Positions 44,369 through 53,913 of a stretch of DNA of 64,000 bases are shown in pieces (the first letter of the stretch is position 1; the number at the start of each line of letters is the position of its first letter). Source of the DNA: Thermoguttaceae bacterium (GTDB lineage: Bacteria; Planctomycetota; Planctomycetia; Pirellulales; Thermoguttaceae); NCBI GenBank assembly GCA_017937485.1, contig JAGBDN010000017.1, positions 109,392-173,391 on the forward strand, written 5' to 3'. Below the pieces are notes generated by a model, which saw nothing but the letters and a program-made list of their open reading frames with translations, did no database searches and had not been told where the DNA came from. The position numbers were made by a program, and so were the translations under genes.

Positions 44369-44403
44369 AAACGCCGCGTCGAGCGAACTCGAACGCGGCG
44401 TTT
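44369..44403. terminator. Bidirectional terminator
   Basis: AAACGCCGCG (44369-44378) pairs with CGCGGCGTTT (44394-44403), with an inner TCGAG/CTCGA stem. It lies between the convergent TPR-protein and moxR genes. Confidence 0.8.
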
Positions 44404-44449
44404 TCGTTTCCCGTTTTCTCTTTCCGCTTCTTCAAGCGGCGTTAATCGG

Positions 44450-45529
44450 TCATTTCGCGAATTTTTCAATCGGCGGCGTCGGAACCGTTTCGAGCAACTT
44501 CGCGATAATTTTATCGGTCGTCATTCCCTCGGCTTGCGCTTGGAAGTTCGCGCCGACCCGCTTGCGCAGAACCGGAATCGCGGCGGCTTTCACGTCCTCG
44601 ACCGAAACGGCGAAACGCCCGTCCATCGCGGCGAACGCTTTCCCGCCGTTGATCAAATATTGCCCGGCGCGCGGCCCGGCGCCCCAGTCGACCAACTCGC
44701 GAACAAACTCCGGCGCGCTTGGGTCGGCCGGGCGCGTCGCTCGAACGAGCCGCGCCGCGTATTGAATAACGTACTGACTGACGGCGACCGACGAAACGAG
44801 CTTTTGCATCCCGAGCAACGTTTTCGCGTTCAGGAGTCGGCGCGGTTCGACCGATTCGCCGCGAGTCGTCGCCGTCAAAATCTTTTCCTCCTCTTCGAGC
44901 GTCGGATAGTCGATTTTGACGTTGAACATAAAGCGGTCGAGCTGCGCTTCCGGAAGCGGATACGTCCCTTCTTGGTCGATCGGGTTTTGCGTCGCGACGA
45001 CGAGGAACGGCTCCGGCAGCTTGTACGTCTTCCCGGCGACGGTAACTTCGCGCTCCTGCATCGCTTGGAGCAGCGCGGACTGCGTTTTCGGCGGCGTTCG
45101 GTTGATTTCGTCGGCGAGCAAAACGTTCGTAAAAACGGGCCCTTCGACGAAGCGGAACGTCCGTTTCCCTTGCGCGTCTTCTTCCAAAACGGTCGTCCCG
45201 GTAATGTCGGACGGCGTTAAGTCCGGGGTGAACTGAATCCGCTGGAAATTAACGTCGAGAATTTTCGCGATCGTCGAGACGGTCAACGTTTTGGCCAATC
45301 CCGGAACGCCTTCGAGCAAACAGTGTCCGCGGGTGAAAATCGCCGCGAAAATCTGTTTGATAACGTCTTTTTGACCGACGACGACCTTCGCCAGCTCCGC
45401 TTCCAACGCCTGCCGCGTTTGCCCGAACTCTTGAAGGAGCGCGCCCAAGTCGAGCCGACCTTGCGGCGTCAACTTCGCGACGCCCGGCGCCGCCGCGTTC
45501 CCCGAATTTCCCGCTTCCGTTCTTTCCAT
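44450..45529 (-). CDS. MoxR-family AAA ATPase (second copy)
   Basis: A 359-residue ATPase of the commonest MoxR type. Walker A GVPGLAKT at 74-81, Walker B NVLLADEINR, then TPPKTQSALLQAMQEREVTV and sensor LVVATQNPIDQEGTYPLPEAQLDRFMF. It has a 40-residue N-terminal extension compared with the copy at 17162. MoxR of this type usually starts an operon with DUF58 and VWA membrane genes; here its downstream neighbour is only a terminator, so the partners must be elsewhere, perhaps the VWA protein at 731. Confidence 0.93.
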   Translation of the reverse strand: MERTEAGNSGNAAAPGVAKLTPQGRLDLGALLQEFGQTRQALEAELAKVVVGQKDVIKQIFAAIFTRGHCLLEGVPGLAKTLTVSTIAKILDVNFQRIQFTPDLTPSDITGTTVLEEDAQGKRTFRFVEGPVFTNVLLADEINRTPPKTQSALLQAMQEREVTVAGKTYKLPEPFLVVATQNPIDQEGTYPLPEAQLDRFMFNVKIDYPTLEEEEKILTATTRGESVEPRRLLNAKTLLGMQKLVSSVAVSQYVIQYAARLVRATRPADPSAPEFVRELVDWGAGPRAGQYLINGGKAFAAMDGRFAVSVEDVKAAAIPVLRKRVGANFQAQAEGMTTDKIIAKLLETVPTPPIEKFAK

Positions 45530-45601
45530 CGCTTCGTTCCGATTCCTTTCGTCGCTCGACGTATTTTCACCAAACCGCCTAAACTAACGCGGTTTTCGCC
45601 T

Positions 45602-46519
45602 TTACTTTTCCAAAAATTCGCGAATCGCCGCGATCGTTTCTTCCGGCGCGTCTTCCGTCAGGTAGTGCCCGATTCCTTTGAGTTCGCGAACGAAGGCGTT
45701 CGGGTAATACTCTTGGAACTTCTTCATAAAGATTTCCGGCGGGAAGCACCAGTCTTCCATCCCCCAAATCAGCGCGATATCTTTGTCGGCGAGCGTCGGA
45801 AGCTTCTCTTGAATCGTTTTCAGCGTCTCGTAAGAGCGGTGCCGCGGCGACGTCGGAATGTCTTGAACGAATTCGCAAACGGCGATTCGGTTCGACCAAG
45901 AGTCGTAAGGCGCGAGGAGACCGGCCTTAACCTCTTCGGAGAGTCCTTTTTCGGTCGCCATTTTCGTCGCGGCGCGCGGGAAAACGTTCAAGCCTTGGAG
46001 CATAATCCGCTTCAAAATCGGAATATGGCAAAGGCGAATCCGCTTCGGAACGCGGTCGCTCAAATACGCGGCGGTGTTCATCAAAACGATTTTCGAAAAT
46101 CGTTCCGGAATCCGCGTCGCGGTTCCCATCGCGACGGCCCCGCCCCAGTCGTGCGCGATCAGCGCGACGTTCTTCAAGTCGAGCTTTTCGACGAACTTGC
46201 GCAAATCCTCGGCGCGACGGTCGAGCGAATACGGGTACTTGCGAATCGACGGTTTTTCCGAAAGCCCGCAACCGATATGGTCGACGGCGATCGTTCGATA
46301 TTTCCCGCGAAACGCCTTGATAACGTCGCGGAAAACGAACGACCAAGTCGGGTTCCCGTGCGACATTAGGAGCGTCGGACGCTCGACGCCGTCCGGCTCG
46401 GTCGGGCCTTCGTCGACGTAATGATATTGGAATCCGTCGATTTCGACGTAACGCGATTCAAACGGGTAAAGCGGGCGCCAAAGCGCGTCGTTTTTAGTCT
46501 TGACGGAAAAAGTCGACAT
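45602..46519 (-). CDS. Alpha/beta-hydrolase of the haloalkane dehalogenase/OleB type
   Basis: A 305-residue enzyme. Oxyanion segment MSHGNPTWSFVFRDV, nucleophile elbow AHDWGG (Asp as nucleophile, as in dehalogenases and OleB), an acid near EDWCFP and the C-terminal His in GIGHYLTEDAP. The run DHIGCGLSEKP and APYDSWSNRIAVCEFVQDIP are like OleB, the beta-lactone decarboxylase of long-chain olefin synthesis. A KAS III-like enzyme is 3 kb away, but no oleC or oleD is here. Haloalkane dehalogenation is the other reading. It starts 92 bases after rluD and is likely co-transcribed with it. Confidence 0.85.
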   Translation of the reverse strand: MSTFSVKTKNDALWRPLYPFESRYVEIDGFQYHYVDEGPTEPDGVERPTLLMSHGNPTWSFVFRDVIKAFRGKYRTIAVDHIGCGLSEKPSIRKYPYSLDRRAEDLRKFVEKLDLKNVALIAHDWGGAVAMGTATRIPERFSKIVLMNTAAYLSDRVPKRIRLCHIPILKRIMLQGLNVFPRAATKMATEKGLSEEVKAGLLAPYDSWSNRIAVCEFVQDIPTSPRHRSYETLKTIQEKLPTLADKDIALIWGMEDWCFPPEIFMKKFQEYYPNAFVRELKGIGHYLTEDAPEETIAAIREFLEK

Positions 46520-46612
46520 AGCGCGATTGCTCCAAATTTTAGGGGAAACGTCGCGACGCCCAACGGCGCTAAACGACGTTCGTCGTTAATGTTAAGAAGA
46601 GGGGAAACGGCG

Positions 46613-47749
46613 TCAAAGGGCGCGATATTTCCGCAACGCTTCGAGCGTCGCCGTCATATCGGGCGGAAGGGGCGCTTCGACGACGATCGTTTCGCGGGTC
46701 GTCGGGTGTTCGAAGGTAATTTTGCGCGCGTGCAACGCTTGACGCGCCAAAATCGGCGTCGGCCCGGCGTCGGCGGCGTCCGAATCGGCGGCGTTTTTGC
46801 CGGAACGCGGCGCTCGGTCGACAATTCCGGCGAGTTCGTTCTCGGTAATCGCGGCGCGACCGCCGTACAACTTGTCGCAAAGAATCGGGCAGCCGACGTG
46901 CGCCAAGTGAACGCGAATTTGATGCGTCCGCCCGGTTTTCGGAAGGCAGCGAATCGTCGAAAAGCCGCGGAACCGCTCGTCGACTTCGAAGAACGTTTGC
47001 GCCGTCTTCGCTTCCGGGTCGTTCGGCGCGATCGTCATTCGCTCGCGGAATTTCGGGTGATGGCCGATCGGTTGGTCGACGACGTCGCGGTCGACGTTCG
47101 GGACGCCGAGAACGATCGCGAAGTATTCCTTCTGAATCCGCTTTTCTTCGAAGAGCGCGGCGAGGTTCGCGTGCGCGACGTCGTTTTTCGCGACGATAAT
47201 CGCGCCGCTCGTGTCGCGGTCGAGTCGGTGAACGATTCCCGGGCGGGCCGGGCCGCGGTTCGAACTCAGTTGACCGGCGAAACGGTGCGCGAGCGCGCCG
47301 ACGAGCGTTCCCGACCAATGCCCCCGCGACGGGTGAACGACCATATTCGACGGCTTGTTAATAACCGCCATATCGTCGTCTTCGAACAACACGTCGAGCG
47401 GAATATCCTCCGGAATCGGCGACTCGCGCGGCGGTTCGACGAGACGGAACGTAACGACGGAACCCGGTTTCAGGCGGAACGACGGCTTCCCGTGTTTCCC
47501 GTCGACCGCGACGCCGTCCGCCGCTTGAATCGCTTTGCGGAGCAAAACGCGACTGTACTGCGGGAACTTCGCGGCGAGGAAAAGGTCGAGCCGCCAACCG
47601 GCCTCGGCGTCGGAAACGACGCGGGTCGCGACGTCGCCCGGCTTTTCGGCGGTCGGCGTCCAAAGTTCGACGTCGGCGGGCGCCTCCAATTCGTCGAGCG
47701 GTTCGAGTTCGTCGAGCGGTTCCATTTCCGGACGTTCGGCGTCGGACAT
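46613..47749 (-). CDS. rluD: RluD-type 23S rRNA pseudouridine synthase
   Basis: A 378-residue enzyme. An S4 RNA-binding domain lies near residues 48-105 (RLDLFLAAKFPQYSRVLLRKAIQ), and the catalytic domain carries HRLDRDTSG with the catalytic Asp178, followed by KTGRTHQIRVHLAHVG. It converts uridines in 23S rRNA. The N-terminal 40 residues are acidic and contain a 6-residue tandem repeat (ELEPLD-ELEPLD-like, from a 15-base repeat near 47700). The ATG at 47749 has GGGAGA eight bases upstream and is preferred to a TTG five codons earlier. An insertion near residues 300-325 is Asp/Ala-rich. Confidence 0.9.
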   Translation of the reverse strand: MSDAERPEMEPLDELEPLDELEAPADVELWTPTAEKPGDVATRVVSDAEAGWRLDLFLAAKFPQYSRVLLRKAIQAADGVAVDGKHGKPSFRLKPGSVVTFRLVEPPRESPIPEDIPLDVLFEDDDMAVINKPSNMVVHPSRGHWSGTLVGALAHRFAGQLSSNRGPARPGIVHRLDRDTSGAIIVAKNDVAHANLAALFEEKRIQKEYFAIVLGVPNVDRDVVDQPIGHHPKFRERMTIAPNDPEAKTAQTFFEVDERFRGFSTIRCLPKTGRTHQIRVHLAHVGCPILCDKLYGGRAAITENELAGIVDRAPRSGKNAADSDAADAGPTPILARQALHARKITFEHPTTRETIVVEAPLPPDMTATLEALRKYRAL

Positions 47750-47868
47750 AAAACGTTCTCCCAAAACGGGTTAAAAATTCGCAAAAAACGGCGCGTTCCT
47801 AAAAACATCGACGGAAGCGGCGACGCGGTTCGGTTCCCCGACGCTCCGCTTCCGACGGGACGGCGCGA

Positions 47869-49266
47869 TTAAAGGCCCAAGCGTTCCTTCCAAGCGTCGA
47901 TTTGGAACCGCACTTGGTCCGGCGCGGTCGAGCCGTAACTCTTCATCGCCTTGACCGCGTTGGCGGCGCCGAGGTAATTATAAACCTCTTCGTCGACGGC
48001 GTCGCAAACGGCGCGCATTTCGTCGAGCGAAAGTTCGGCGAGCGCGCGGCCCGAGTCGAGCCCGATTCGCACCAAGCGCCCGACGACGCCGTGCGCGGAG
48101 CGTTGCGGAACGCCGCGGCGAATCAGGTACTCCATCAAGCTCGTCGCGTCGAGATGGCCGCGCTCGATGCGGGCGGCGATCGACTCGCGCTTCAAAACCG
48201 TTCCGGCGACGAGCGGCGCGGCGAGCGCAAGGGACGCTTCGACCGTGTCGAACGAATCGAAAATCGGCTCTTTGTCTTCTTGCAGGTCGCGGTTGTACGC
48301 GAGCGGGAGGCCTTTCGTCAAAACGAGGAGCGACTGCAAGTTCCCGATAACGCGCGCCGTCTTTCCGCGGATAAGTTCGAGCGTGTCCGGGTTGACCTTT
48401 TGCGGCATAATCGACGACCCGGTGCAGAACGTTTGCGGGAGTTTCAGGAAGTCGAATTCGACCGTCGAGTGCCAAATCCAGTCTTCGGCCCAACCGCTAA
48501 GGTGAATCGCGATTTGCGCCATATCGAACGCGAACTCGACGGCGAAGTCGCGGTCGCTCGAAACGTCGACGCTGTTGGCGGCGACGGCCTCGAACCCGAG
48601 GTATTCGGCGGTTTTCGTTCGGTCGATGGGAAGACTCGTTCCGGCGCAAGCGGCGGCGCCGAGTCCCGTCGTGTTGACGCGTTTGCGACAGTCGGCCAAG
48701 CGCTCGCGGTCGCGTTGGAGTTTTTCGACGTAAGCCAACCAAATGTGCGGCGCCAAGACCGGTTGCGCCCGCTGCGTGTGCGTGTACGCCGGAACGACGA
48801 CGTCGAAATCGCCGTCGCAACGCCCGACGAACGCCCGTTGCAGGTCGGCGAGGAGAACGTCGAGACGGTCGATCGCGTCGCGAATCCAAAGGCGGAAGTC
48901 GGTCGAAACTTGGTCGTTGCGGCTCCGCGCGGTGTGCAGCTTGCGTCCGACGTCGCCGAGTTTCTCGATTAGCGCGCTTTCGACGTGCATATGAATGTCT
49001 TCTTTAGAAATCGAGTATTCGAAATCGCCTTTGACGATCCGCTCTTCAATCGCCGTCAGTTCGCGCTCGATCGCGGCGAACTCGTCCGCCGTCAGAATCC
49101 CGACGTCGGCGAGCATCCGAGCGTGCGCGATCGAGCCGCGAATATCCTGCTCGTGCATTCGGCTGTCAAAACTAATGCTTTCGGAAAATTTTTCCATCCG
49201 GGCGTCGGTCGCTTCGGTGAAGACGCCCCCCCAAGCCTTGGCGGGTTTGCCGGTCGATTCGCTCAT
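47869..49266 (-). CDS. argH: Argininosuccinate lyase
   Basis: A 465-residue enzyme of arginine synthesis that splits argininosuccinate to arginine and fumarate. Family signature [12 protein letters not shown] with the catalytic Ser, plus [17 protein letters not shown] and [12 protein letters not shown]. Length is normal. No other arg genes are in the window. A run of seven C at 49226-49232 near the N-terminus is part of the normal AWGGVF segment and is in frame. Confidence 0.96.
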   Translation of the reverse strand: MSESTGKPAKAWGGVFTEATDARMEKFSESISFDSRMHEQDIRGSIAHARMLADVGILTADEFAAIERELTAIEERIVKGDFEYSISKEDIHMHVESALIEKLGDVGRKLHTARSRNDQVSTDFRLWIRDAIDRLDVLLADLQRAFVGRCDGDFDVVVPAYTHTQRAQPVLAPHIWLAYVEKLQRDRERLADCRKRVNTTGLGAAACAGTSLPIDRTKTAEYLGFEAVAANSVDVSSDRDFAVEFAFDMAQIAIHLSGWAEDWIWHSTVEFDFLKLPQTFCTGSSIMPQKVNPDTLELIRGKTARVIGNLQSLLVLTKGLPLAYNRDLQEDKEPIFDSFDTVEASLALAAPLVAGTVLKRESIAARIERGHLDATSLMEYLIRRGVPQRSAHGVVGRLVRIGLDSGRALAELSLDEMRAVCDAVDEEVYNYLGAANAVKAMKSYGSTAPDQVRFQIDAWKERLGL

Positions 49267-49360
49267 TTTTTCGCCGTTTTTAACCGTTTTTCGTTTGTTT
49301 TTTCGTTAATTTGTCAATATATATTAATAAGTCGCTAACGCGCCCCTTTTTTCGCCGCCG

Positions 49361-50434
49361 TCAATCGAGCGGAACGACTTCGAAATTCTCCGGAAGGCGA
49401 ACGAAACACGCGCCCCAAGAGAGTCCGACGCCGAACCCGACCAACAAGGCGACCGAGCCCGGTTTCAAGAGCCCGGCGGCGGTCGCGTCGATCATCGCGA
49501 TCGGTATGCTGCTCGAGACGGTGTTGCCGCGCTCCGCCATGTCGTTGAAAAAGCGCGCTTCGTCGAGTTCGCAAAGGTCGCGCAGGCGGTCGAGCATGAA
49601 CTTGTTCGCTTGATGAAAAACGAACGCGTCGATTCCGACGCCGCGCTTTTGGGCTTCCGCGACGAGCCGCTTCGTCAACGCCGGAACGACGTCGACCGAG
49701 AAGTTGAAAATCCCGGGGCCGTTCATAAAGAGCTGGTCTTCCGAATGGAACCCGCCGAACGCGTCGAGCGTCGGAACCGCCGTTTCGGGCGTCGACGGTT
49801 TGCGCGCCGCGCCCGCCGGGACGATCAACATCTCGGCGCCGGAACCGTCCGTTCCAAACTCGAACGGGCCGACCGTCGGGGCGCCGCTCCAAACGTCGTT
49901 CGTCGCGCCGTCGACTTCGACCGCTTCAAGGAGCGTCGCGGAGGCTCCGTCGCCGAAAAGAGGACGCGTCGCTCGGTCTTCGGCGTTGATGTATTTCGAG
50001 TAAGTTTCGCCGGTTACGAAGAGAACCTTCTTCGCGGCGCCGGACTCGATCAAGCCTTTGCAAACGGAGAGGCCGTAAGGATACCCGCTGCAACCGAGGT
50101 TTATGTCGAACGCGCCGCACTCGCGCCGCAGTCCGAGCCGATTCTGCATGACGCAAGCGGACGACGGCAAGAAATAATCGGGCGACTGGGTGCAAAAAAC
50201 GACGAAATCGATCTCGTCCGGCGTCGCGATTCCGGCTTCGAAGAGCCGCTCCGCCGCCCGGACGCCGAGATCGAGCGCCGTTTCGTTTTCCGCCGCTATC
50301 GGTCGCGTCGCGATCCCAAGCTTGCGTCGAATTTTCTCCTCCGTCCAAAAGGGAAAAACTCGCGCCAACTCGCGATTGTCCAACCGACCGTCGGGAAGGC
50401 TCGCGGCGATCCCTCTAATTTGCGCAACTTTCAC
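49361..50434 (-). CDS. 3-oxoacyl-ACP synthase III-like thiolase-fold enzyme
   Basis: A 357-residue enzyme. The active-site Cys is in NLGCSGYPYGL, His in FVFHQANKFML and Asn in ERGNTVSSSIPIA, the Cys-His-Asn triad of FabH-type enzymes. It would start an acyl chain from acyl-CoA and malonyl-ACP. The start is the GTG at 50434, giving MKVAQIRGIAASLP with a GAGAG site seven bases upstream; the open frame upstream is Arg-rich and not protein-like. FabH and OleA are both possible readings. It precedes argH by 94 bases on the same strand. Confidence 0.88.
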   Translation of the reverse strand: MKVAQIRGIAASLPDGRLDNRELARVFPFWTEEKIRRKLGIATRPIAAENETALDLGVRAAERLFEAGIATPDEIDFVVFCTQSPDYFLPSSACVMQNRLGLRRECGAFDINLGCSGYPYGLSVCKGLIESGAAKKVLFVTGETYSKYINAEDRATRPLFGDGASATLLEAVEVDGATNDVWSGAPTVGPFEFGTDGSGAEMLIVPAGAARKPSTPETAVPTLDAFGGFHSEDQLFMNGPGIFNFSVDVVPALTKRLVAEAQKRGVGIDAFVFHQANKFMLDRLRDLCELDEARFFNDMAERGNTVSSSIPIAMIDATAAGLLKPGSVALLVGFGVGLSWGACFVRLPENFEVVPLD

Positions 50435-50625
50435 AACAACTCTCAACGCGAAAATTCGCTCGACGCGCCCGCGAACGCCGCTTTTCCCCGCCGCTTCCTC
50501 AAAAACGACGCGAAACGACGCTCCGCCAAGCGCGAAAATGTTAATTTGTCGAGGTCGAAAACGTCGACGCCGCTTCCAAACGCGCCGCCGACGTTCTCGC
50601 AACCGTTAAAACGCGACGTCCGAAA

Positions 50626-53382
50626 TCACTTCTCGGCGTCGGCGTCCGGTTGAACGCGTCCGAAGAATTGCGCCAAGTCGCTGAAACTGCGCATCGCCTC
50701 TTTGCCGGACTTCATTTCGTCGGAAATCGGCTTGATCTTCTTGTTTTTCGGCGCGGCGACGACGACTCGCGGCGCTCTTTCCGAACGGTCGTCGCGACCT
50801 CGGCCCCGACGCCCGCCTTCGGGACGTTCGCCCCGTTCCCCGCGTTCGGCTCGCTCGCGGCGCGGACGACGTTCTTCGCCGTCTCGTTCGCGACGCGGAC
50901 GACGTTCGCCGCCGTTTTCGGAAGCGGTTCCGGCGGAAGCGTTTTCGTCGCGGCGCGGACGACGAGGGCCGTCTTGGCGACGTTCGCGAACCGTTCCGGG
51001 CGCCAGCGTCGTCAGCGAGACGCGGCGGCGTTTCGGGTCGACTTCAAGCACCCAAACCTTCAAGACGTCGCCGACCGCGACCTTTTGGTGCGCGTCGCGG
51101 ACGTAAGAGTCGCCGAGTTGGCTAATGTGAACGAGCCCGGATTCGTGAAGCCCGACGTCGACGAAAGCGCCGAAATCGACGACGTTCAAGACGACGCCGG
51201 TCAGCTCCATCCCCGGTTGCAGGTCTTCCATTTTCAGGACGCCCTTCTTGAAAATCGGGCCCGGGAGGGAGTCGCGCGGGTCGAGGCCCGGTCGGACGAA
51301 TTGTTCGAGGAGGTCGGCGACGGCGAGCGGCCCGGCGCCAAATTCTTCCGCGAGCGCGGCGGCGTCGGTCGCTTTGATCGCTTCGGCCAATTCGGCGACT
51401 TTCGACGGAACGCGCAAATCGTCGGCGACAAACCCAAGTTTTTCAAGAATTTTCGTCGCGAGTTCGTAACTTTCCGGGTGAATCCAAGTCGCGTCGAGCG
51501 GGTTGTCGCCGCCGACAATCTTCAGGAACCCGGCGCAGTGCGAGAAGGCCGTTTCGCCGAGTCCGGAGATTTCCTTCAACTCTTCGCGGCGACGATACGG
51601 GCCGTTGGCGACGCGGCGCTCGTACACGCGCTTGGCCGTCAGTTGGTTGAGCCCGGCGACATAGCGCAGAATCGCCGGCGTCGCGGCGTTCAGGTCGACG
51701 CCGACGCGGTTGACGCAGGACGCGACGACGTTCGTCAACGCGTCTTTGAGCGCCTTCGACTTGACGTCGTGTTGATACATGCCGACGCCGAGACGTTCCG
51801 CGTCGATCTTAACCAATTCGTTGAGCGGGTTTTGCAGACGGCGCCCGATCGACGCGGCCCCGCGAACGAGCGGATCGTAATTCGGGAACTCGTCCTTCGC
51901 GATTTGGCTCGTCGAGTAAACGCTCGCGCCCGCTTCGTTGACGACGATATACGCGACGTCGGCGTCGGCGAACTTTTCTTCGATGATTTTCGCGACGAAG
52001 TTTTCAGCTTCGCGGCAGCCGGTGCCGTTTCCGATCGCGAAGACGCTCAGCTTGTACTTTTCGACGAACTCGACGATTTTCGCGGAGGCGGCGGCGCGGC
52101 GCTCGGCGTTTCCTTGCAGGAAGACGGCGTCAAAGTCGAGAACGTTCCCAAATTCGTCGAGCGCGACCAATTTGCAACCGTTTTTGAAGCCCGGGTCGAG
52201 CGCCAAGACGCGGCGACGGTTCAGCGGACGCTGCATCAAGAGGTTGCGCAGATTCTTCGCAAAGACCGAAACGGCTTGCTCTTCGGCGCGGTCGGTCAGT
52301 TCGCGACGCGCTTCCCGTTCGAGCGACGGCGCGGCCAAGCGGACGACGGCGTCGTCGGCGCAAGCGTTCAGGAAGTCGGCGAACGGGCGGCCCTCGGCGA
52401 CGAGCGTTTCGCGAGCGATCGCTTTCAGTTGGTCGACGTCGACGTCCAATTTGACCGAAATGATCTTCGCGTTTTCGCCGCGATTCAGCGCGAGCGCGCG
52501 GTGCGGCGGGCAGGAACGCAGGTCGAACGACGCGTCGAAGTAATCGACGAACTGCTTTTCGAGCTGTTCCGCTTGTTGTTCTTTGAACGTCTTCTTTTTC
52601 TTCTTTTTGTCGGCTTTAGCGGCGGCGTCCTTCGCTTGCGCGTCGGTCGTTTCGGCGGCGGCTTCCGCGTTTTCGGCGGTTTCGGCGTTCGCTTCGACCG
52701 GCGTTTCGGCGGCCTCTTCCGCGACCGATTCGACCGGCGTTTCGACGGCTTCCGCTTCCGGTTCCGCGGCGGCGCCCTTCTTTTCGACTTTCTTCGAAAC
52801 GAGCTTGCCGGTTCGTTGGATTTTGTCGCGCAGACGACGGCGAACCTCGAACGTTTCGGCGAACCGTTCGGCGATAATATCGGCGGCGCCCTTCAACGCT
52901 TCCTCGACGGTCGCGACGCCCTTTTCCGCGTCGACGAACGGCGCGGCGAGCGCGTTCAAGTCGGCGGATTCGTCGGCGGCGTTCAAAATCGCGTCGGCGA
53001 GCGGTTCGAGCCCCTTTTCGCGGGCGGCTTGCGCCAACGTTTGACGCTTCGACTTAAACGGCAGGTAGAGGTCGTCCAAGCGGCGCGCGGTGCGGGCTTC
53101 GCGAATCTTTTGCTCGAGTTCCGGCGTCAGCTTGCCCTGCGCTTCGATCGTTTTCAGGAACGAAAGTTTGCGGTCGGTCAGTTGACGTTGCTTTTGATAC
53201 GCCGCGGCGACTTTCGCGACGCCGTCTTCGCTCAAATTCTTCGTTTGGTCCTTGCGATAGCGCGCGATGAAGGGAACGGGATACCCTTCTTCCAACAGGG
53301 CGACCGTCGCTTCGACTTGGTCGAGCGGCAGTTCGAGTTCGCGAGCGAGAAAAACGGGATTGACAATAATGGGTTCGGTCAT
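50626..53382 (-). CDS. tex: Tex-family S1 RNA-binding protein with extended acidic insert and Arg-rich tail
   Basis: A 918-residue nucleic-acid-binding protein, longer than usual Tex (about 770). It opens with ELELPLDQVEATVALLEEGYPVPFIARYRKD. Residues about 198-264 are an Ala/Glu-rich insert ending in poly-Lys. Next come the YqgF-like core (LALDPGFKNGCKLVALDEFG), the helix-hairpin-helix part (YVAGLNQLTAKRVYERR), and an S1 domain at about 724-791 (GVVLNVVDFGAFVDVGLHESGLVHISQL). Residues 794-875 are Arg/Gly/Glu-rich. The ATG at 53382 fits the family start. The tail probably binds RNA. Confidence 0.92.
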   Translation of the reverse strand: MTEPIIVNPVFLARELELPLDQVEATVALLEEGYPVPFIARYRKDQTKNLSEDGVAKVAAAYQKQRQLTDRKLSFLKTIEAQGKLTPELEQKIREARTARRLDDLYLPFKSKRQTLAQAAREKGLEPLADAILNAADESADLNALAAPFVDAEKGVATVEEALKGAADIIAERFAETFEVRRRLRDKIQRTGKLVSKKVEKKGAAAEPEAEAVETPVESVAEEAAETPVEANAETAENAEAAAETTDAQAKDAAAKADKKKKKKTFKEQQAEQLEKQFVDYFDASFDLRSCPPHRALALNRGENAKIISVKLDVDVDQLKAIARETLVAEGRPFADFLNACADDAVVRLAAPSLEREARRELTDRAEEQAVSVFAKNLRNLLMQRPLNRRRVLALDPGFKNGCKLVALDEFGNVLDFDAVFLQGNAERRAAASAKIVEFVEKYKLSVFAIGNGTGCREAENFVAKIIEEKFADADVAYIVVNEAGASVYSTSQIAKDEFPNYDPLVRGAASIGRRLQNPLNELVKIDAERLGVGMYQHDVKSKALKDALTNVVASCVNRVGVDLNAATPAILRYVAGLNQLTAKRVYERRVANGPYRRREELKEISGLGETAFSHCAGFLKIVGGDNPLDATWIHPESYELATKILEKLGFVADDLRVPSKVAELAEAIKATDAAALAEEFGAGPLAVADLLEQFVRPGLDPRDSLPGPIFKKGVLKMEDLQPGMELTGVVLNVVDFGAFVDVGLHESGLVHISQLGDSYVRDAHQKVAVGDVLKVWVLEVDPKRRRVSLTTLAPGTVRERRQDGPRRPRRDENASAGTASENGGERRPRRERDGEERRPRRERAERGERGERPEGGRRGRGRDDRSERAPRVVVAAPKNKKIKPISDEMKSGKEAMRSFSDLAQFFGRVQPDADAEK

Positions 53383-53603
53383 AGCGCCGCGTCCGTCAAT
53401 TAATATTATATAAGGGTAGGTCGAGCGAAGCCGACGAATCGGAAGCTCGAGCCGGTTTAACCAGTTCCGACGTCGCGTCGGAAACGCTTCGGTCGCGTTT
53501 CGGCGTTCGTCGAGCGGTCTCGACGAACCGTCCGCCGCCGCTTTTTCCGTCGAACAATTCGAAAAGCGGAACGCGGCGAACAAAAAATTGGCGACCATTG
53601 TAA

Positions 53604-53632
53604 AATCTAAAAGAATTTGCGCCGTTTGTCAA
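53604..53632 (-). promoter_or_regulatory. Promoter for tex
   Basis: On the minus strand a perfect TTGACA (53627-53632) and TAGATT (53604-53609) with a 17-base spacer. The leader would be about 215 bases; an in-frame ATG lies almost at the transcription start (53598), but the family start is at 53382. The 531-base gap 53383-53913 holds this and the serC upstream region, and no gene. Confidence 0.5.
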
Positions 53633-53913
53633 GGGAAGTCGGCGTTTTCTCGACAAAAAGTTTAGGCGTCGCGCCGTTCCGTTTTACCCATTTTACCTAT
53701 CTCCCCTTATCTAACAAATTAAAAACGGGAAGCGAGCCCGCCCCCCCTGTCGCGCTTTTGAAAAAGGAGTAAAATAGAGGGCGATTTTAGAAAACGAACG
53801 CTCCCGGTCAAGCGACGTTTCGGCGACGCTCCCGGTCTCGTTCGCGCAAGCCGACGACGGAAAGCCGCCGCTTCGGTCTCCGTTTCACTTCGACGACGAG
53901 GATATCGACTCCA

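Noticed and set aside
45602..46519. Calling the hydrolase a haloalkane dehalogenase outright
   Set aside because: OleB-type residues fit as well; the halide-binding pair cannot be confirmed by eye, so the broader call is kept.
49226..49232. A run of seven C in argH as another contingency tract
   Set aside because: It is short and encodes the normal AWGG segment of ArgH, a housekeeping enzyme.
50650..53403. A 917-codon open frame on the plus strand opposite tex
   Set aside because: Shadow of tex; composition is Arg/Phe/Asp-rich with no fold, and tex has clear Tex and S1 motifs.
53383..53598. A 72-codon N-terminal extension of tex from the ATG at 53598, almost at the mapped-like promoter start
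   Set aside because: The segment is not conserved-looking, and the Tex family start matches the ATG at 53382. A leaderless start cannot be fully excluded.
53741..53747. A run of seven C upstream of serC
   Set aside because: Too short and outside any coding region or clear promoter spacer.
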